Below, piece by piece: positions 33,335 through 40,858 of a stretch of DNA of 64,000 nt; position 1 is the stretch's first letter, and each line of letters begins with the position of its first letter. The DNA is from Actinoplanes octamycinicus (GTDB taxonomy: Bacteria > Actinomycetota > Actinomycetes > Mycobacteriales > Micromonosporaceae), in NCBI RefSeq assembly GCF_014205225.1, contig NZ_JACHNB010000001.1:4445501-4509500 (forward strand), given 5' to 3'. The notes under the pieces are model-generated. The model worked only from the letters and a program-made list of their open reading frames with translations, had not been told where the DNA came from and ran no database searches. A program made the translations under genes and the position numbers.

Positions 33335-34282
33335 ATGACGTCGTCACAGCGCCCGCTGGTCGTCATCCTGGGCAACGAATACGACGCCGCCGATCACGCC
33401 ATCCTGTTCCCCCGTGTCCGGCAGCTGGGCGTGGAGATCATCCGTATCCACCCGGATGATCTGGTGACCCGATTCGACCGCCGGAAGACCGGCTTCTGGC
33501 ACCACGGCAGAGAGATCCACCCCCGGCTGGTGATCGGATGGGTGTACGAGGACATCCTGTACCGGGGGATGCAGCAACTGGAGGCCTTCGAACGGGCCGG
33601 GGTGCCGGTCCTCAACACCGCTCGGACCCTCTTCTGCGGACAGAACAAATACCTGAACACCGCGATGCTGCACGCCGCCGGTGTGCCACACCTGCCGGTC
33701 ATCTCCGGCCGCGACGACGCGGGTCTGGAGCCCTGGCTCGAGCAGCACGGCTATCCGCTGGTCTGCAAGCCGATCGGCGGCTTCGGCGGCAACGGGCTCC
33801 GCAAGATCAGCACCCGGGCCGAGCTGGCGGCGGCCCTGGACGAGATCCGCGCCTCGGACGAGGACTACTACCTGCAGCCCTTCGTGGAGAACCCCGGTCG
33901 GGACATCCGGGTTCTCTGCGTCAACTACGAGCCCGTGGTCGCCCTCTACCGCTACGCCGCCACCGGCAACTGGATCACCAACACCATCGCCGGCGGAACC
34001 CCGCAGCCGATGGAGACGATGAGCGGGGACCTCCGCGACATCGCCCGCCGCGCGTCCATGGCGGTGAACGCGCGGATCTCCGGGGTGGACGTCACCGAGG
34101 ACCTGCGGACCGGTTCGCTGCGGATCTTCGAGACCAACACCTGCCCGAGCAGCGAGCCGAACTTCACCCTGATGAACCGGCCGCCGGTGGCGCTGCATGC
34201 GCTGGCCGAGTACATCGCGGCCATCGCCCTGCACGGTCCCTCCCGGATCGACGCCTGGCGGCCGGAGCTCGCCGGTGTCTGA
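33335..34282 (+). CDS. RimK-like ATP-grasp ligase
   Basis: A 315-residue ATP-grasp protein. The N-terminal preATP-grasp domain begins PLVVILGNEYDAADHAILFPRVRQLGVEIIRI. The nucleotide-binding region has CGQNKYLNTAMLHAAGVPHLP, then VCKPIGGFGGNGLRKI (the glycine-rich loop with its lysine). Metal ligands lie in FETNTCPSSEPNF. The family joins a carboxylate to an amine through an acylphosphate. RimK-type members act on proteins, peptides, amino-group carriers or natural products. GGAGG (33326-33330) precedes ATG 33335. The MFS exporter 48 bp downstream suggests a small export-linked biosynthetic pair; no precursor peptide is evident in the 167 bp upstream. Confidence 0.85.
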   Translation: MTSSQRPLVVILGNEYDAADHAILFPRVRQLGVEIIRIHPDDLVTRFDRRKTGFWHHGREIHPRLVIGWVYEDILYRGMQQLEAFERAGVPVLNTARTLFCGQNKYLNTAMLHAAGVPHLPVISGRDDAGLEPWLEQHGYPLVCKPIGGFGGNGLRKISTRAELAAALDEIRASDEDYYLQPFVENPGRDIRVLCVNYEPVVALYRYAATGNWITNTIAGGTPQPMETMSGDLRDIARRASMAVNARISGVDVTEDLRTGSLRIFETNTCPSSEPNFTLMNRPPVALHALAEYIAAIALHGPSRIDAWRPELAGV

Positions 34283-34330
34283 TCGCCGGCGAGTTCAGCG
34301 GGCATCGGATCAGCCTCGCCGGGCGGCGCC

Positions 34331-35563
34331 ATGCTGACGGTTCTGCGCGATCCCGGGTTCCTCCGGTTGTCGGCCAGCTACGCGGCCTCGGCGTCGGCCT
34401 CGGCGTTGTTGCCGACCGCCCTGACCCTCGCGGTCATCGACCAGCTCGGCGGGGTCCGGGCGCTCGGGCTGGTGCTGGGCGCCCGCACCCTGGGATTCAT
34501 CGCCGGCGTGCTGCCGGCCGGGGTGATCGCGGACCGCCTGCCCCGGCACCGGGTGATGGCCTGGGCCAGTGGCATCCGGGCGGTGGCCACCGTGGTCACG
34601 CTCGCCTTCTTCCACCTGCCGGTGGCTTTCGTCTGCGCCAGCGTCTTCTTCGTGGGCGCCGGTGAAGGGGTCTTCCGGACGGCGTACCAGGCACTGGTCG
34701 GCGAGCGGGTCCCGGAGCCGGACCGCCCGGCGGCCAACGCCGTCACCACCGTGGTGATGCGGGTGACCCTGGTCGTCGGTCCCGGCCTGGCGACGCTGCT
34801 CTACACCCAGCTGTCGCTGGTCGTGTGCCTGCTCGCCGGCGCCGTCCTGTGGGCCGGGTCCGCGCTGCTCGCCGTGGTCGTCCGTGGGGCACCGCGAACG
34901 GCGGCGCGGCCGGGAGCCGGTGCGGCCACCGAGTTCCGGGTGGGACTGGCCGAGGCCCGCCGGCACCGCTGGTTCCTCGCCGGGCTGGCCGCCTTGGCGG
35001 TGTGGCTGACCCTGGCGTACTCGGTCCAGCAACTGCAGCTGCCGGTGGTCAGCGCGGCGCGCTTCGGCGGGTACGCGCTGGTGGGCGCGGTGCTGGGCGC
35101 GTACTCGGTGGGTGCGATCCTGGGCGCCGTCCTGATGGCGCGCTGGCAGCCCCGGCAGCTCGGGCTGGTCGCCTTCCTCGGCCTGGGCCTGTACGGGCTG
35201 GTGCCGATCTCGCTGGCCCTGTCCTCGACGCCGGTCCTGATCGCCGCCGCCTACCTGGTCGGCGGGATCGGCATCGAGGTGTTCAACGTCCCGTGGTTCA
35301 CCGCCATCCAACGCGAGGTGCCCACCGACAAGCTGGCCCGGGTCTCCGCGCTGGACTTCCTGGTGTCCTACGGGATGAGCCCGATCGGGCTGGTCCTGCT
35401 GCCGGTCGCCGGCGACGCCTGGGGCGCCGGGGTGACGCTGGTGCTGGCCGGCGGCGCCACCACTCTCGCCTGCCTCGCCGCGCTGCTCGTGCCGGGGGCG
35501 AGGCGCTTTCACGATCCGCTCGTCCGGCGCGCCGACCCGACCCGGCAGCGCGTCGCGGCGTAG
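34331..35563 (+). CDS. MFS transporter
   Basis: A 410-residue major facilitator with about 12 hydrophobic segments, similar in pattern to macrolide-efflux-type MFS_3 proteins. It has LRDPGFLRLSASYAASASASALLP at the N-terminus, GVIADRLPRHRVMAW in the conserved loop 2-3 position, and an Ala/Arg-rich central cytoplasmic loop (about 185-205). The start is ATG 34331. It probably shares a transcript with the ATP-grasp gene, ending at the strong hairpin at 35584. It may export the product of that ligase or a toxic compound; the sequence does not identify the substrate. Confidence 0.85.
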   Translation: MLTVLRDPGFLRLSASYAASASASALLPTALTLAVIDQLGGVRALGLVLGARTLGFIAGVLPAGVIADRLPRHRVMAWASGIRAVATVVTLAFFHLPVAFVCASVFFVGAGEGVFRTAYQALVGERVPEPDRPAANAVTTVVMRVTLVVGPGLATLLYTQLSLVVCLLAGAVLWAGSALLAVVVRGAPRTAARPGAGAATEFRVGLAEARRHRWFLAGLAALAVWLTLAYSVQQLQLPVVSAARFGGYALVGAVLGAYSVGAILGAVLMARWQPRQLGLVAFLGLGLYGLVPISLALSSTPVLIAAAYLVGGIGIEVFNVPWFTAIQREVPTDKLARVSALDFLVSYGMSPIGLVLLPVAGDAWGAGVTLVLAGGATTLACLAALLVPGARRFHDPLVRRADPTRQRVAA

Positions 35564-35583
35564 GCCGCCGGGAGAGCCGATCC

Positions 35584-35620
35584 AAGCCGGGGACACCACG
35601 AGGCGTGGTGTCCCCGGCTT
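35584..35620 (+). terminator. Strong intrinsic terminator
   Basis: A perfect 17-bp stem (AAGCCGGGGACACCACG / CGTGGTGTCCCCGGCTT) with an AGG loop, 20 bp after the MFS stop, ending TTT. Confidence 0.9.
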
Positions 35621-35685
35621 TCTGGTGCCGTCCCTTCACCCCCGTGCCGAAAAGGGCCGCGTCTCCCTGTCTAGCCGCTCGGGAG

Positions 35686-35717
35686 TTGTCTGGCTCCTGA
35701 TCCGGACCGTCAGACAA
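35686..35717. terminator. Weak inverted repeat downstream of the phytase-like gene
   Basis: TTGTCTG (35686-35692) and CAGACAA (35711-35717) could form a short stem after the minus-strand gene that ends at 35745. It is weak compared with the adjacent hairpin. Confidence 0.3.
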
Positions 35718-35744
35718 ACAACACCGGACAATCTCCGGGGTTGC

Positions 35745-36947
35745 TCAGCGGAGCAGGTCCTTGTCGGCGTGCAGGCGGTGGGGGAGTTCGATGGTGATCC
35801 ACTCGTTGTTGTCGGCCCGGCCCGGGGTGCGGCCACTGGAGAACGGGAAGTTGTTGTCGTTCAGGACGGCCAGGTGGGTGTCGTCGAGGATGACCACGTC
35901 CTCGATGGTCTGGAACGGGAAGGTGAAGGTGGCGCCGAAACCGCCGAGCTTGCGCGGGTTGGCGAGGTTCATCAGGTCGACCAGCAGGGTCTTGTCGAGC
36001 AGGCCGTCGTGGTCGCGGTCCCGCTTGTCGGCCAGGTAGAGGCGCTTGACCTTGGCCGTCTCGCCCTGGCCGCCGTCCCGCTCGATGATCAGGAAGCGGT
36101 CGTCGTCGACCGCGACGGCGTCGCCGATCGCGTTCGCGGTGGACTCCAGCTGGTAGCGGTAGCGCTTGCCGGTGTACCGCTGGCGGCGGGTGTCGAACTC
36201 GTTGAGCCGCAGCTGGCCCGGGGTGTCCCCGGCCACCGTGCCCTCGAGCAGGCCGTAAATGTAGCGGCCGCTCGGCGAGGAGGCCAGACCCTCGAAGCCC
36301 TTGCTGCTGGTCGTGGTGGCCGGCACGCCGGTGCGCGCGGCGGTCTCCGGCGCGACCACCCCGTCGAGCGGGATCGGCGCGGTCAGCAGCCGGCCGGCCC
36401 GGTCGAAGTGCAGCAGGTACGGGCCGAACTCGTCACCGATCCAGTAGGTGCCGTCCGTCGCCTTGACGATCGACTCGACGTCGAAGTCGGCGCCGGTCAG
36501 CACCCGGTCCTCGCGGGTCAGCCTCCAGGAGACCCGCTTGTCCGGGTCGGTCAGATTCAGGCCGCCGACGACGTCCACGGTGCTGGTGGCGAAGGCCGGG
36601 GCGAGCCGCTGGATCCGCAGCAGGAAGTCGGCCGAGTTGGCCTGGTTGCCGTACCCGTTGTCGGAGAGCACGTCGAACGTGCCGTCGTGGTTGTTCACGA
36701 TGCCGGAGAAGCCCTGCACCGGCTGGTCGGCGAACGGCGCGGTGAACCCGTGCAGGTCACCGGTGGCCAGCGCGCCGGACGGCTCGCTGCCCGGGACGAA
36801 CGTGCCGGCCGGCAGCGACGCCCAGCCGGTCAGGGTCGGGACGGTGACCTTCGGGTGGCTGCCCGCGACCGACGCGGTGCCGCTCAGGGTCACGGCCAGG
36901 ACCAGCGCGCCGGCGCCGGCGAGCGTGCGAGTGACGATCTTTCCCAT
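35745..36947 (-). CDS. Secreted esterase-like/phytase-like propeller protein
   Basis: A 400-residue exported protein with a signal peptide (RTLAGAGALVLAVTLSGTASVAG, cleavage near residue 31). The mature part is a beta-propeller of the esterase-like activity of phytase family (PF13449 type): QGFSGIVNNHDGTFDVLSDNGYG, FDVESIVKATDGTYWIGDEFGPYLLHFD, SKGFEGLASSPSGRYIYGLLEG, and a C-terminal TIEDVVILDDTHLAVLNDNNFPFS. Relatives are calcium-binding phosphatases or esterases. A leaderless -10 TAGCGT lies 8 nt before ATG 36947. Its substrate is not known. Confidence 0.85.
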   Translation of the reverse strand: MGKIVTRTLAGAGALVLAVTLSGTASVAGSHPKVTVPTLTGWASLPAGTFVPGSEPSGALATGDLHGFTAPFADQPVQGFSGIVNNHDGTFDVLSDNGYGNQANSADFLLRIQRLAPAFATSTVDVVGGLNLTDPDKRVSWRLTREDRVLTGADFDVESIVKATDGTYWIGDEFGPYLLHFDRAGRLLTAPIPLDGVVAPETAARTGVPATTTSSKGFEGLASSPSGRYIYGLLEGTVAGDTPGQLRLNEFDTRRQRYTGKRYRYQLESTANAIGDAVAVDDDRFLIIERDGGQGETAKVKRLYLADKRDRDHDGLLDKTLLVDLMNLANPRKLGGFGATFTFPFQTIEDVVILDDTHLAVLNDNNFPFSSGRTPGRADNNEWITIELPHRLHADKDLLR

Positions 36948-36955
36948 GGGGCCGG

Positions 36956-36961
36956 ACGCTA
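36956..36961 (-). promoter_or_regulatory. -10 element TAGCGT, leaderless
   Basis: On the minus strand TAGCGT is followed by 8 nt and ATG 36947. Confidence 0.55.
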
Positions 36962-37022
36962 GGGACGCCGGGTGAATCGGCGGCAACGCGCCGCCCACCG
37001 GCAACCGAACTCGAACGGACCC

Positions 37023-38138
37023 TCAGACCAGCCCGGCGGCGCGGTCGAGCAGGTCGTCGGCCGGGCAGCGGCCGCGGTTCACGTACCGCTCGGTGAAGTC
37101 GGCGAGGGCGTCGCGCAGCTCCCGGGTGGCGCCGTGCCGGGCGAAGCTGCCGTAGGCGGCCAGGAAGCAGGCCCGGGCCGCGTCGGCCAGCACCGGGTCG
37201 GTGAGCGCGTCCCGGGCGGCGCGCTCCCACAGCAGCGGCTCGTCGACCAGGTGCACGGTCGCGGCGTACGCCTCCTCGGCGGCGCGCGGATCGTCCAGCA
37301 GAGCGGTGATCACCGCGGCCGGCACCCGCCAGCCGTCGCCCGGCTGCCGGTCCACCGCGTCGATCTCCAGGTGCCCGCGGGCGGCCACCGGCGGGCGCAC
37401 GCCCGCCAGGTGCCGGTGCAGGTCGTCGACGGTGAGCCGGGCGCCGGAGCGGAACCGATCGCGCAGGCTGCGGCCGGTCACGGTGGGGCTGTCCAGGACG
37501 GTGGCGGCCCAGGCCGTACGGAAATCGGCAGGGAACCGTGACCCACCTGCCTCCCGCGGGGTGTCCGGGATCCGTTGTCCCGGCACCGCCGGGGCGCCGG
37601 GCAGCACCGGCAGGTCGCGGCGCAGCGCCTGGCGGACGCTGCGCCAGCCGGTCGGGCGGCCGTGCCGCAGCGGCGCGTTGGCGAACGCGGCGGCCAGCAC
37701 CGGGGCCAGGGTGTGCGCCAGCACCCAGCGGCGGCGCAGCCCGAGCGGCCCGTCGTGGTCCGGGCCCGCCTCCAGGCCGACCCGGATCCCGGCGGTCGCG
37801 GCGCCGTAGGCGTGCACCGGCCCCTCCGGGTGCACGGTGTCGGTGGCGAACGGCAGCACGGTGAGCCCGTGCTGGTCCATCAGCCGGCTCGCGGCGGCCA
37901 GGTCGTCGGACATCCGGCGCAGCGCGGTCTCCACGCCCGGCGACGGGGGACCGCTGACCACCACGACCCGGGGCGAGCGCGCGTCCAGGAAGCCGTGCCG
38001 CAGCGGCCGGCGGCCGGTGGGCGCGCAGGCCGGGTCGAGCAGCAGGTCGACCGCCACCCCGACGAAGCCCGGCAGCCCGGGGCTGAACGCCCGGTCCGCG
38101 AAGAACTCGGCGGCGTCCTGCTCGGTCAGGGTGATCAT
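37023..38138 (-). CDS. egtA: Glutamate-cysteine ligase-like protein, probably EgtA
   Basis: A 371-residue GCS2/EgtA-like ligase. It has LTEQDAAEFFADRAF at the N-terminus, a GVAVDLLLDP strand, a central YGAATAGIRVGLEAGPDHDGP-like nucleotide/substrate region, VLAHTLAPVLAAAFANAPL, and near the C-terminus GHLEIDAVDRQPGDGWRVPAAVITALLDDP. These match the actinobacterial enzyme that makes gamma-glutamylcysteine for ergothioneine synthesis. No other egt gene is present, so the pathway assignment is an inference and another amide ligase is possible. ATG 38138 is chosen because TATGCT lies 7 nt upstream; ATG 38150 is the alternative. Confidence 0.65.
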   Translation of the reverse strand: MITLTEQDAAEFFADRAFSPGLPGFVGVAVDLLLDPACAPTGRRPLRHGFLDARSPRVVVVSGPPSPGVETALRRMSDDLAAASRLMDQHGLTVLPFATDTVHPEGPVHAYGAATAGIRVGLEAGPDHDGPLGLRRRWVLAHTLAPVLAAAFANAPLRHGRPTGWRSVRQALRRDLPVLPGAPAVPGQRIPDTPREAGGSRFPADFRTAWAATVLDSPTVTGRSLRDRFRSGARLTVDDLHRHLAGVRPPVAARGHLEIDAVDRQPGDGWRVPAAVITALLDDPRAAEEAYAATVHLVDEPLLWERAARDALTDPVLADAARACFLAAYGSFARHGATRELRDALADFTERYVNRGRCPADDLLDRAAGLV

Positions 38139-38145
38139 GCCGGAG

Positions 38146-38151
38146 AGCATA
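38146..38151 (-). promoter_or_regulatory. -10 element TATGCT, leaderless
   Basis: On the minus strand TATGCT is followed by 7 nt and ATG 38138. Confidence 0.5.
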
Positions 38152-38155
38152 GCAT

Positions 38156-38174
38156 TCCTATCTGCTAGATAGGA
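38156..38174. promoter_or_regulatory. Perfect inverted repeat, probable operator of the EgtA-like gene
   Basis: TCCTATCT-GCT-AGATAGGA is a perfect 8-3-8 inverted repeat immediately upstream of the TATGCT -10, so a bound repressor would block the polymerase. The binding protein is not known. Confidence 0.65.
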
Positions 38175-38266
38175 GAAACCGAGGGTGCTCCCTAGGGGTT
38201 TTCCGGGCGCGCGAATCAGGGCGGCGTCGGGGGATCCGCCGGTCCTGCGTCAGGCATCGACCGCCA

Positions 38267-38272
38267 TAGCGT
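38267..38272 (+). promoter_or_regulatory. -10 element TAGCGT, leaderless
   Basis: TAGCGT lies 6 nt before ATG 38279. Confidence 0.6.
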
Positions 38273-38278
38273 TCCCCC

Positions 38279-38848
38279 ATGGACTCGAACACGGTCACCA
38301 TCCGCCGGGCCGCGCTGCTCGCGCCGGCGCTGCTGCTCACCTACGGCATCCTGCGCTTCTTCGACGGCCTCGACGGCGACCGTGGCAACGGCCCGCTCTG
38401 GACCATCGGGCACCTGGCGTTCTTCGCCGGCATGGTGCTGTTCGCCGTGCTCACCGTGGCGGTGCGGAACACCTTCCCGGCGGACCGGCGGCGGATCGCC
38501 ACGGTCGCCACCGGCGCGAGCCTGGCCGGGGTGGCCGCCTTCCTCTGGGTGATCGCCGGCGACCTGTCGGCGCGCTTCCGGGAGGCCGCGCCGCTGCCCG
38601 ACGCGCTGGAGACGGCCGCCCCGATGCTCTTCCCGCTCGGCGTGCTGGTCCTCTTCGGCCTGATGGTCGCGGCCCGCCGGCTGCCGGTCCGGACGCCGCT
38701 GCTGTTCGGCCTGGGCATCGCCGCGATCTCGGTGAACCTGAACCTGCTGCCGATCGCCGCCGTGGTGATCCTGGTCGCGCTGCTCCCGCTGCGCCGGGGC
38801 GCCGCCCCGCGCCATCTCCGTCCGGGCCGTGCCACGCTCGCCCACTGA
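38279..38848 (+). CDS. Small multi-pass membrane protein
   Basis: A 189-residue protein with about five hydrophobic segments: residues about 10-24, 41-64, 77-97, 118-133 and 139-165. Charged loops such as RNTFPADRRRIATVA lie between them. I do not recognise the family and see no catalytic motif. Leaderless ATG start. It is followed after 15 bp by the DUF2332 gene in the same direction, so the two may be cotranscribed. Confidence 0.7.
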   Translation: MDSNTVTIRRAALLAPALLLTYGILRFFDGLDGDRGNGPLWTIGHLAFFAGMVLFAVLTVAVRNTFPADRRRIATVATGASLAGVAAFLWVIAGDLSARFREAAPLPDALETAAPMLFPLGVLVLFGLMVAARRLPVRTPLLFGLGIAAISVNLNLLPIAAVVILVALLPLRRGAAPRHLRPGRATLAH

Positions 38849-38863
38849 GCGGATGATCGGCGG

Positions 38864-39844
38864 ATGAGCACCGCTGTCATCTACGCCGAGTTCGCCGCCC
38901 GGGAGGCGGCCGGGGAGTCACCCGCCTACGAGGCGCTGGCCGTCGCCGTCTCGCACGACCGCCGGGTCGTCGGCCTACTGGACGCGCTGCCCCCGGCCAA
39001 GCGCCAGCCGAACCTGCTCTTCGCGGTCCTCCGGTTCCTCGGCGGCCCGGTCACCGAGCCGGCCGCCGCCTGCGACTTCGTCGTGGCGAACTGGCCGCGG
39101 ATCGAACCGGAGATCCGCGCCCGGGCGACCCAGACCAACGAGGTGGCCCGCTGCGCGCTGCTGCTCCCGCTGCTCGCCGCCCTGCCGCAGCCGCTCGCGT
39201 TGCTGGAGGCGGGTCCGTCGGCCGGCCTCAACCTCTACCCGGACCGGTACGCCTACCGGTACGGCGAGCACGTCCTGGGCGACGGCGAGCCGCTGCTCGA
39301 CTGCGCGCTGACCGGCGCCCCGCCACCGGCCCGGCTGCCGGAGATCGTCTGGCGGGCCGGACTGGACCGTAATCCGCTCGACGTCACCGATCCCGCCGAC
39401 CTGGCCTGGCTGGACGCGCTGATCTGGCCGGAGCGGGACGAGCGCCGCGCCCGGCTGCGGGCGGCGGCCCGGATCGCAGCGGCCGACCCGCCGCTGCTGG
39501 TCCGCGGCGACCTGGCCGACGACCTGCCGGCGCTCGCGGCGCGAGCACCCCGCGACGCCACCCTGGTGATCTTCCACAGCATGGTCCTCTACCAGGTGCC
39601 GGCCGCGGACCGGGAGAGATTCATCGCCGCGGTACGCGGTCTGCCCGCGCACTGGATCGCGCTGGAGAACCCGACCGTGCTGTCCTACCCGGGGCCGCTG
39701 CCGAACCCGCCGGCCGAGACCCTGCACCACGTGCTCGCGCTGGACGGCGAGCCGGTGGCCTGGGCCCGTCCGCACGGGCAGGCGCTGACCTGGTTCGGCC
39801 GGCCGATGTCCGGGTCGCCGGTGCCGGGTCGTCCTAGAAGTTGA
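38864..39844 (+). CDS. DUF2332 family protein
   Basis: A 326-residue soluble protein of the DUF2332 type. It has an N-terminal YAEFAAREAAGESPAYEALA, then LPPAKRQPNLLFAVLRFLGG, TNEVARCALLLPLLA, LLEAGPSAGLNLYPDRYAYRYG, and a C-terminal LVIFHSMVLYQVPAADRERF. The LLEAGPSAGLNL segment looks like a SAM-binding glycine-rich loop, so a methyltransferase-like fold is possible, but the function of the family is not established. ATG 38864. It overlaps the convergent lipoprotein gene by 11 bp. Confidence 0.82.
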   Translation: MSTAVIYAEFAAREAAGESPAYEALAVAVSHDRRVVGLLDALPPAKRQPNLLFAVLRFLGGPVTEPAAACDFVVANWPRIEPEIRARATQTNEVARCALLLPLLAALPQPLALLEAGPSAGLNLYPDRYAYRYGEHVLGDGEPLLDCALTGAPPPARLPEIVWRAGLDRNPLDVTDPADLAWLDALIWPERDERRARLRAAARIAAADPPLLVRGDLADDLPALAARAPRDATLVIFHSMVLYQVPAADRERFIAAVRGLPAHWIALENPTVLSYPGPLPNPPAETLHHVLALDGEPVAWARPHGQALTWFGRPMSGSPVPGRPRS

Positions 39845-40316
39845 TCTTCACGCCGGCCGTCTGGCAAGCGCTCGTCAGGTTCTCGCTGAGCTCGGCGAAG
39901 CCGGCGTCGGCCGCGGCGCCGATCGGGTCCTCGGCCTGGGCCGCCTTGGCGATCTCGTCGGCCACCGCCCGCGCCGCGGTGGTCACCTCGGTCGTCCCGG
40001 CGGCGCCGAGCGCCTCGTCGACCGCCTTGTGGAACTTGGCGAACGCCGCCTTCGCGTCCTTGGCGGCGACGCTGCCGTCCGCCTGCTGCGCGTCCGAGAT
40101 GCCGCCTTTCATGGCGCTGGCCGCCTTGTTCAGCGTGGTGCACAGCTCCTTGTCGCCGCCGGCCGGGGCGGCGGGCGCGGCGGACCCGGCGGGCGCCGCG
40201 GCGCCGGAGCCGGCCGGGGCGGCGCCGGTCGTCGTGTCCGCGTCGCTGTCGCAGCCGGCGAGGCCGGTCAGGCAGGCGAGGAGCAGGGCGGCGGGAACGA
40301 TCCGGGAGGCTCTCAC
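39834..40316 (-). CDS. Secreted lipoprotein, Ala-rich, unknown function
   Basis: A 160-residue lipoprotein precursor. GTG start, signal ASRIVPAALLLACLTGLAGC with lipobox LAGC (Cys at about residue 19), a disordered Ala/Pro/Gly linker (about 25-50), then a helical domain (LCTTLNKAASAMKGGI, FAKFHKAVDEAL, LSENLTSACQTAG) with two cysteines that could form a disulphide. No family is recognised. A -10-like TACCGT lies 8 nt upstream on the minus strand (40325-40330). Confidence 0.78.
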   Translation of the reverse strand: MRASRIVPAALLLACLTGLAGCDSDADTTTGAAPAGSGAAAPAGSAAPAAPAGGDKELCTTLNKAASAMKGGISDAQQADGSVAAKDAKAAFAKFHKAVDEALGAAGTTEVTTAARAVADEIAKAAQAEDPIGAAADAGFAELSENLTSACQTAGVKINF

Positions 40317-40370
40317 GGGCACGGACGGTAGCCGACGTTCCTGGGAGATTCCCGGCCGGGTGCGGCTCTC

Positions 40371-40376
40371 TATCCT
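40371..40376 (+). promoter_or_regulatory. -10 element TATCCT, leaderless
   Basis: TATCCT lies 6 nt before ATG 40383. Confidence 0.55.
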
Positions 40377-40382
40377 GGGCGG

Positions 40383-40748
40383 ATGACCGAGCAGGAGTTG
40401 CTGGCCGCCGAGCGGCGGCTGCAGGACGCGCAGCGCGCCGGGGATGTGGCCGAGCTGGACCGGCTGCTGGACGACCGGCTGATCGCGATCGGGCCGGACG
40501 GCGGGCGCTACCGCAAGGACGACGACCTGGACGCCTACCGGTCGGGCAGCTCGGTGATCGGGTCGCTGACCCAGGTGAGCCTGGAGTCGCTGGTGGCCGG
40601 GAGCACCGGGGTCACCTTCGTGGTGTGTGACGTGGCGGGCACGTTCGGCGGGGCGCCGTTCCAGGCCCGGCTGCGGTACACCCGGACCTGGGCGTACGAG
40701 AAGGCTCTCGGATGGCGGATCGTGGCGGCGCACATCGCCGCGGCCTGA
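40383..40748 (+). CDS. DUF4440 / SnoaL-like NTF2-fold protein
   Basis: A 121-residue NTF2-superfamily protein. An N-terminal helix pair (EQELLAAERRLQDAQRAGDVAELDRLLDDRL) is followed by IAIGPDGGRYRKDDDLDAYRSGS and antiparallel strands ending RYTRTWAYEKALGWRIVAAHIA. The layout is typical of DUF4440 proteins, some of which are isomerases or hydrolases while many are ligand-binding. No catalytic residues can be assigned. Leaderless start. Confidence 0.8.
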   Translation: MTEQELLAAERRLQDAQRAGDVAELDRLLDDRLIAIGPDGGRYRKDDDLDAYRSGSSVIGSLTQVSLESLVAGSTGVTFVVCDVAGTFGGAPFQARLRYTRTWAYEKALGWRIVAAHIAAA

Positions 40749-40761
40749 GGCCGCCCATGGT

Positions 40762-40773
40762 TGAAATGTTTCA
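40762..40773. promoter_or_regulatory. LacI-type operator upstream of the LacI gene
   Basis: TGAAATGTTTCA differs from the perfect TGAAACGTTTCA at 50849 by one base. It is nested in GGTTG...CAACC (40759-40778). A half site, CGTTTCA, lies at 40824-40830, over the likely -10 TAGAAT (40817-40822). Confidence 0.7.
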
Positions 40774-40858
40774 CAACCGGTGCGATGCTGACGTACGCGG
40801 GTGGGAGCGCTATCCCTAGAATGCGTTTCAATCCACGTTCAAGCGAGGGGGCAACGGG

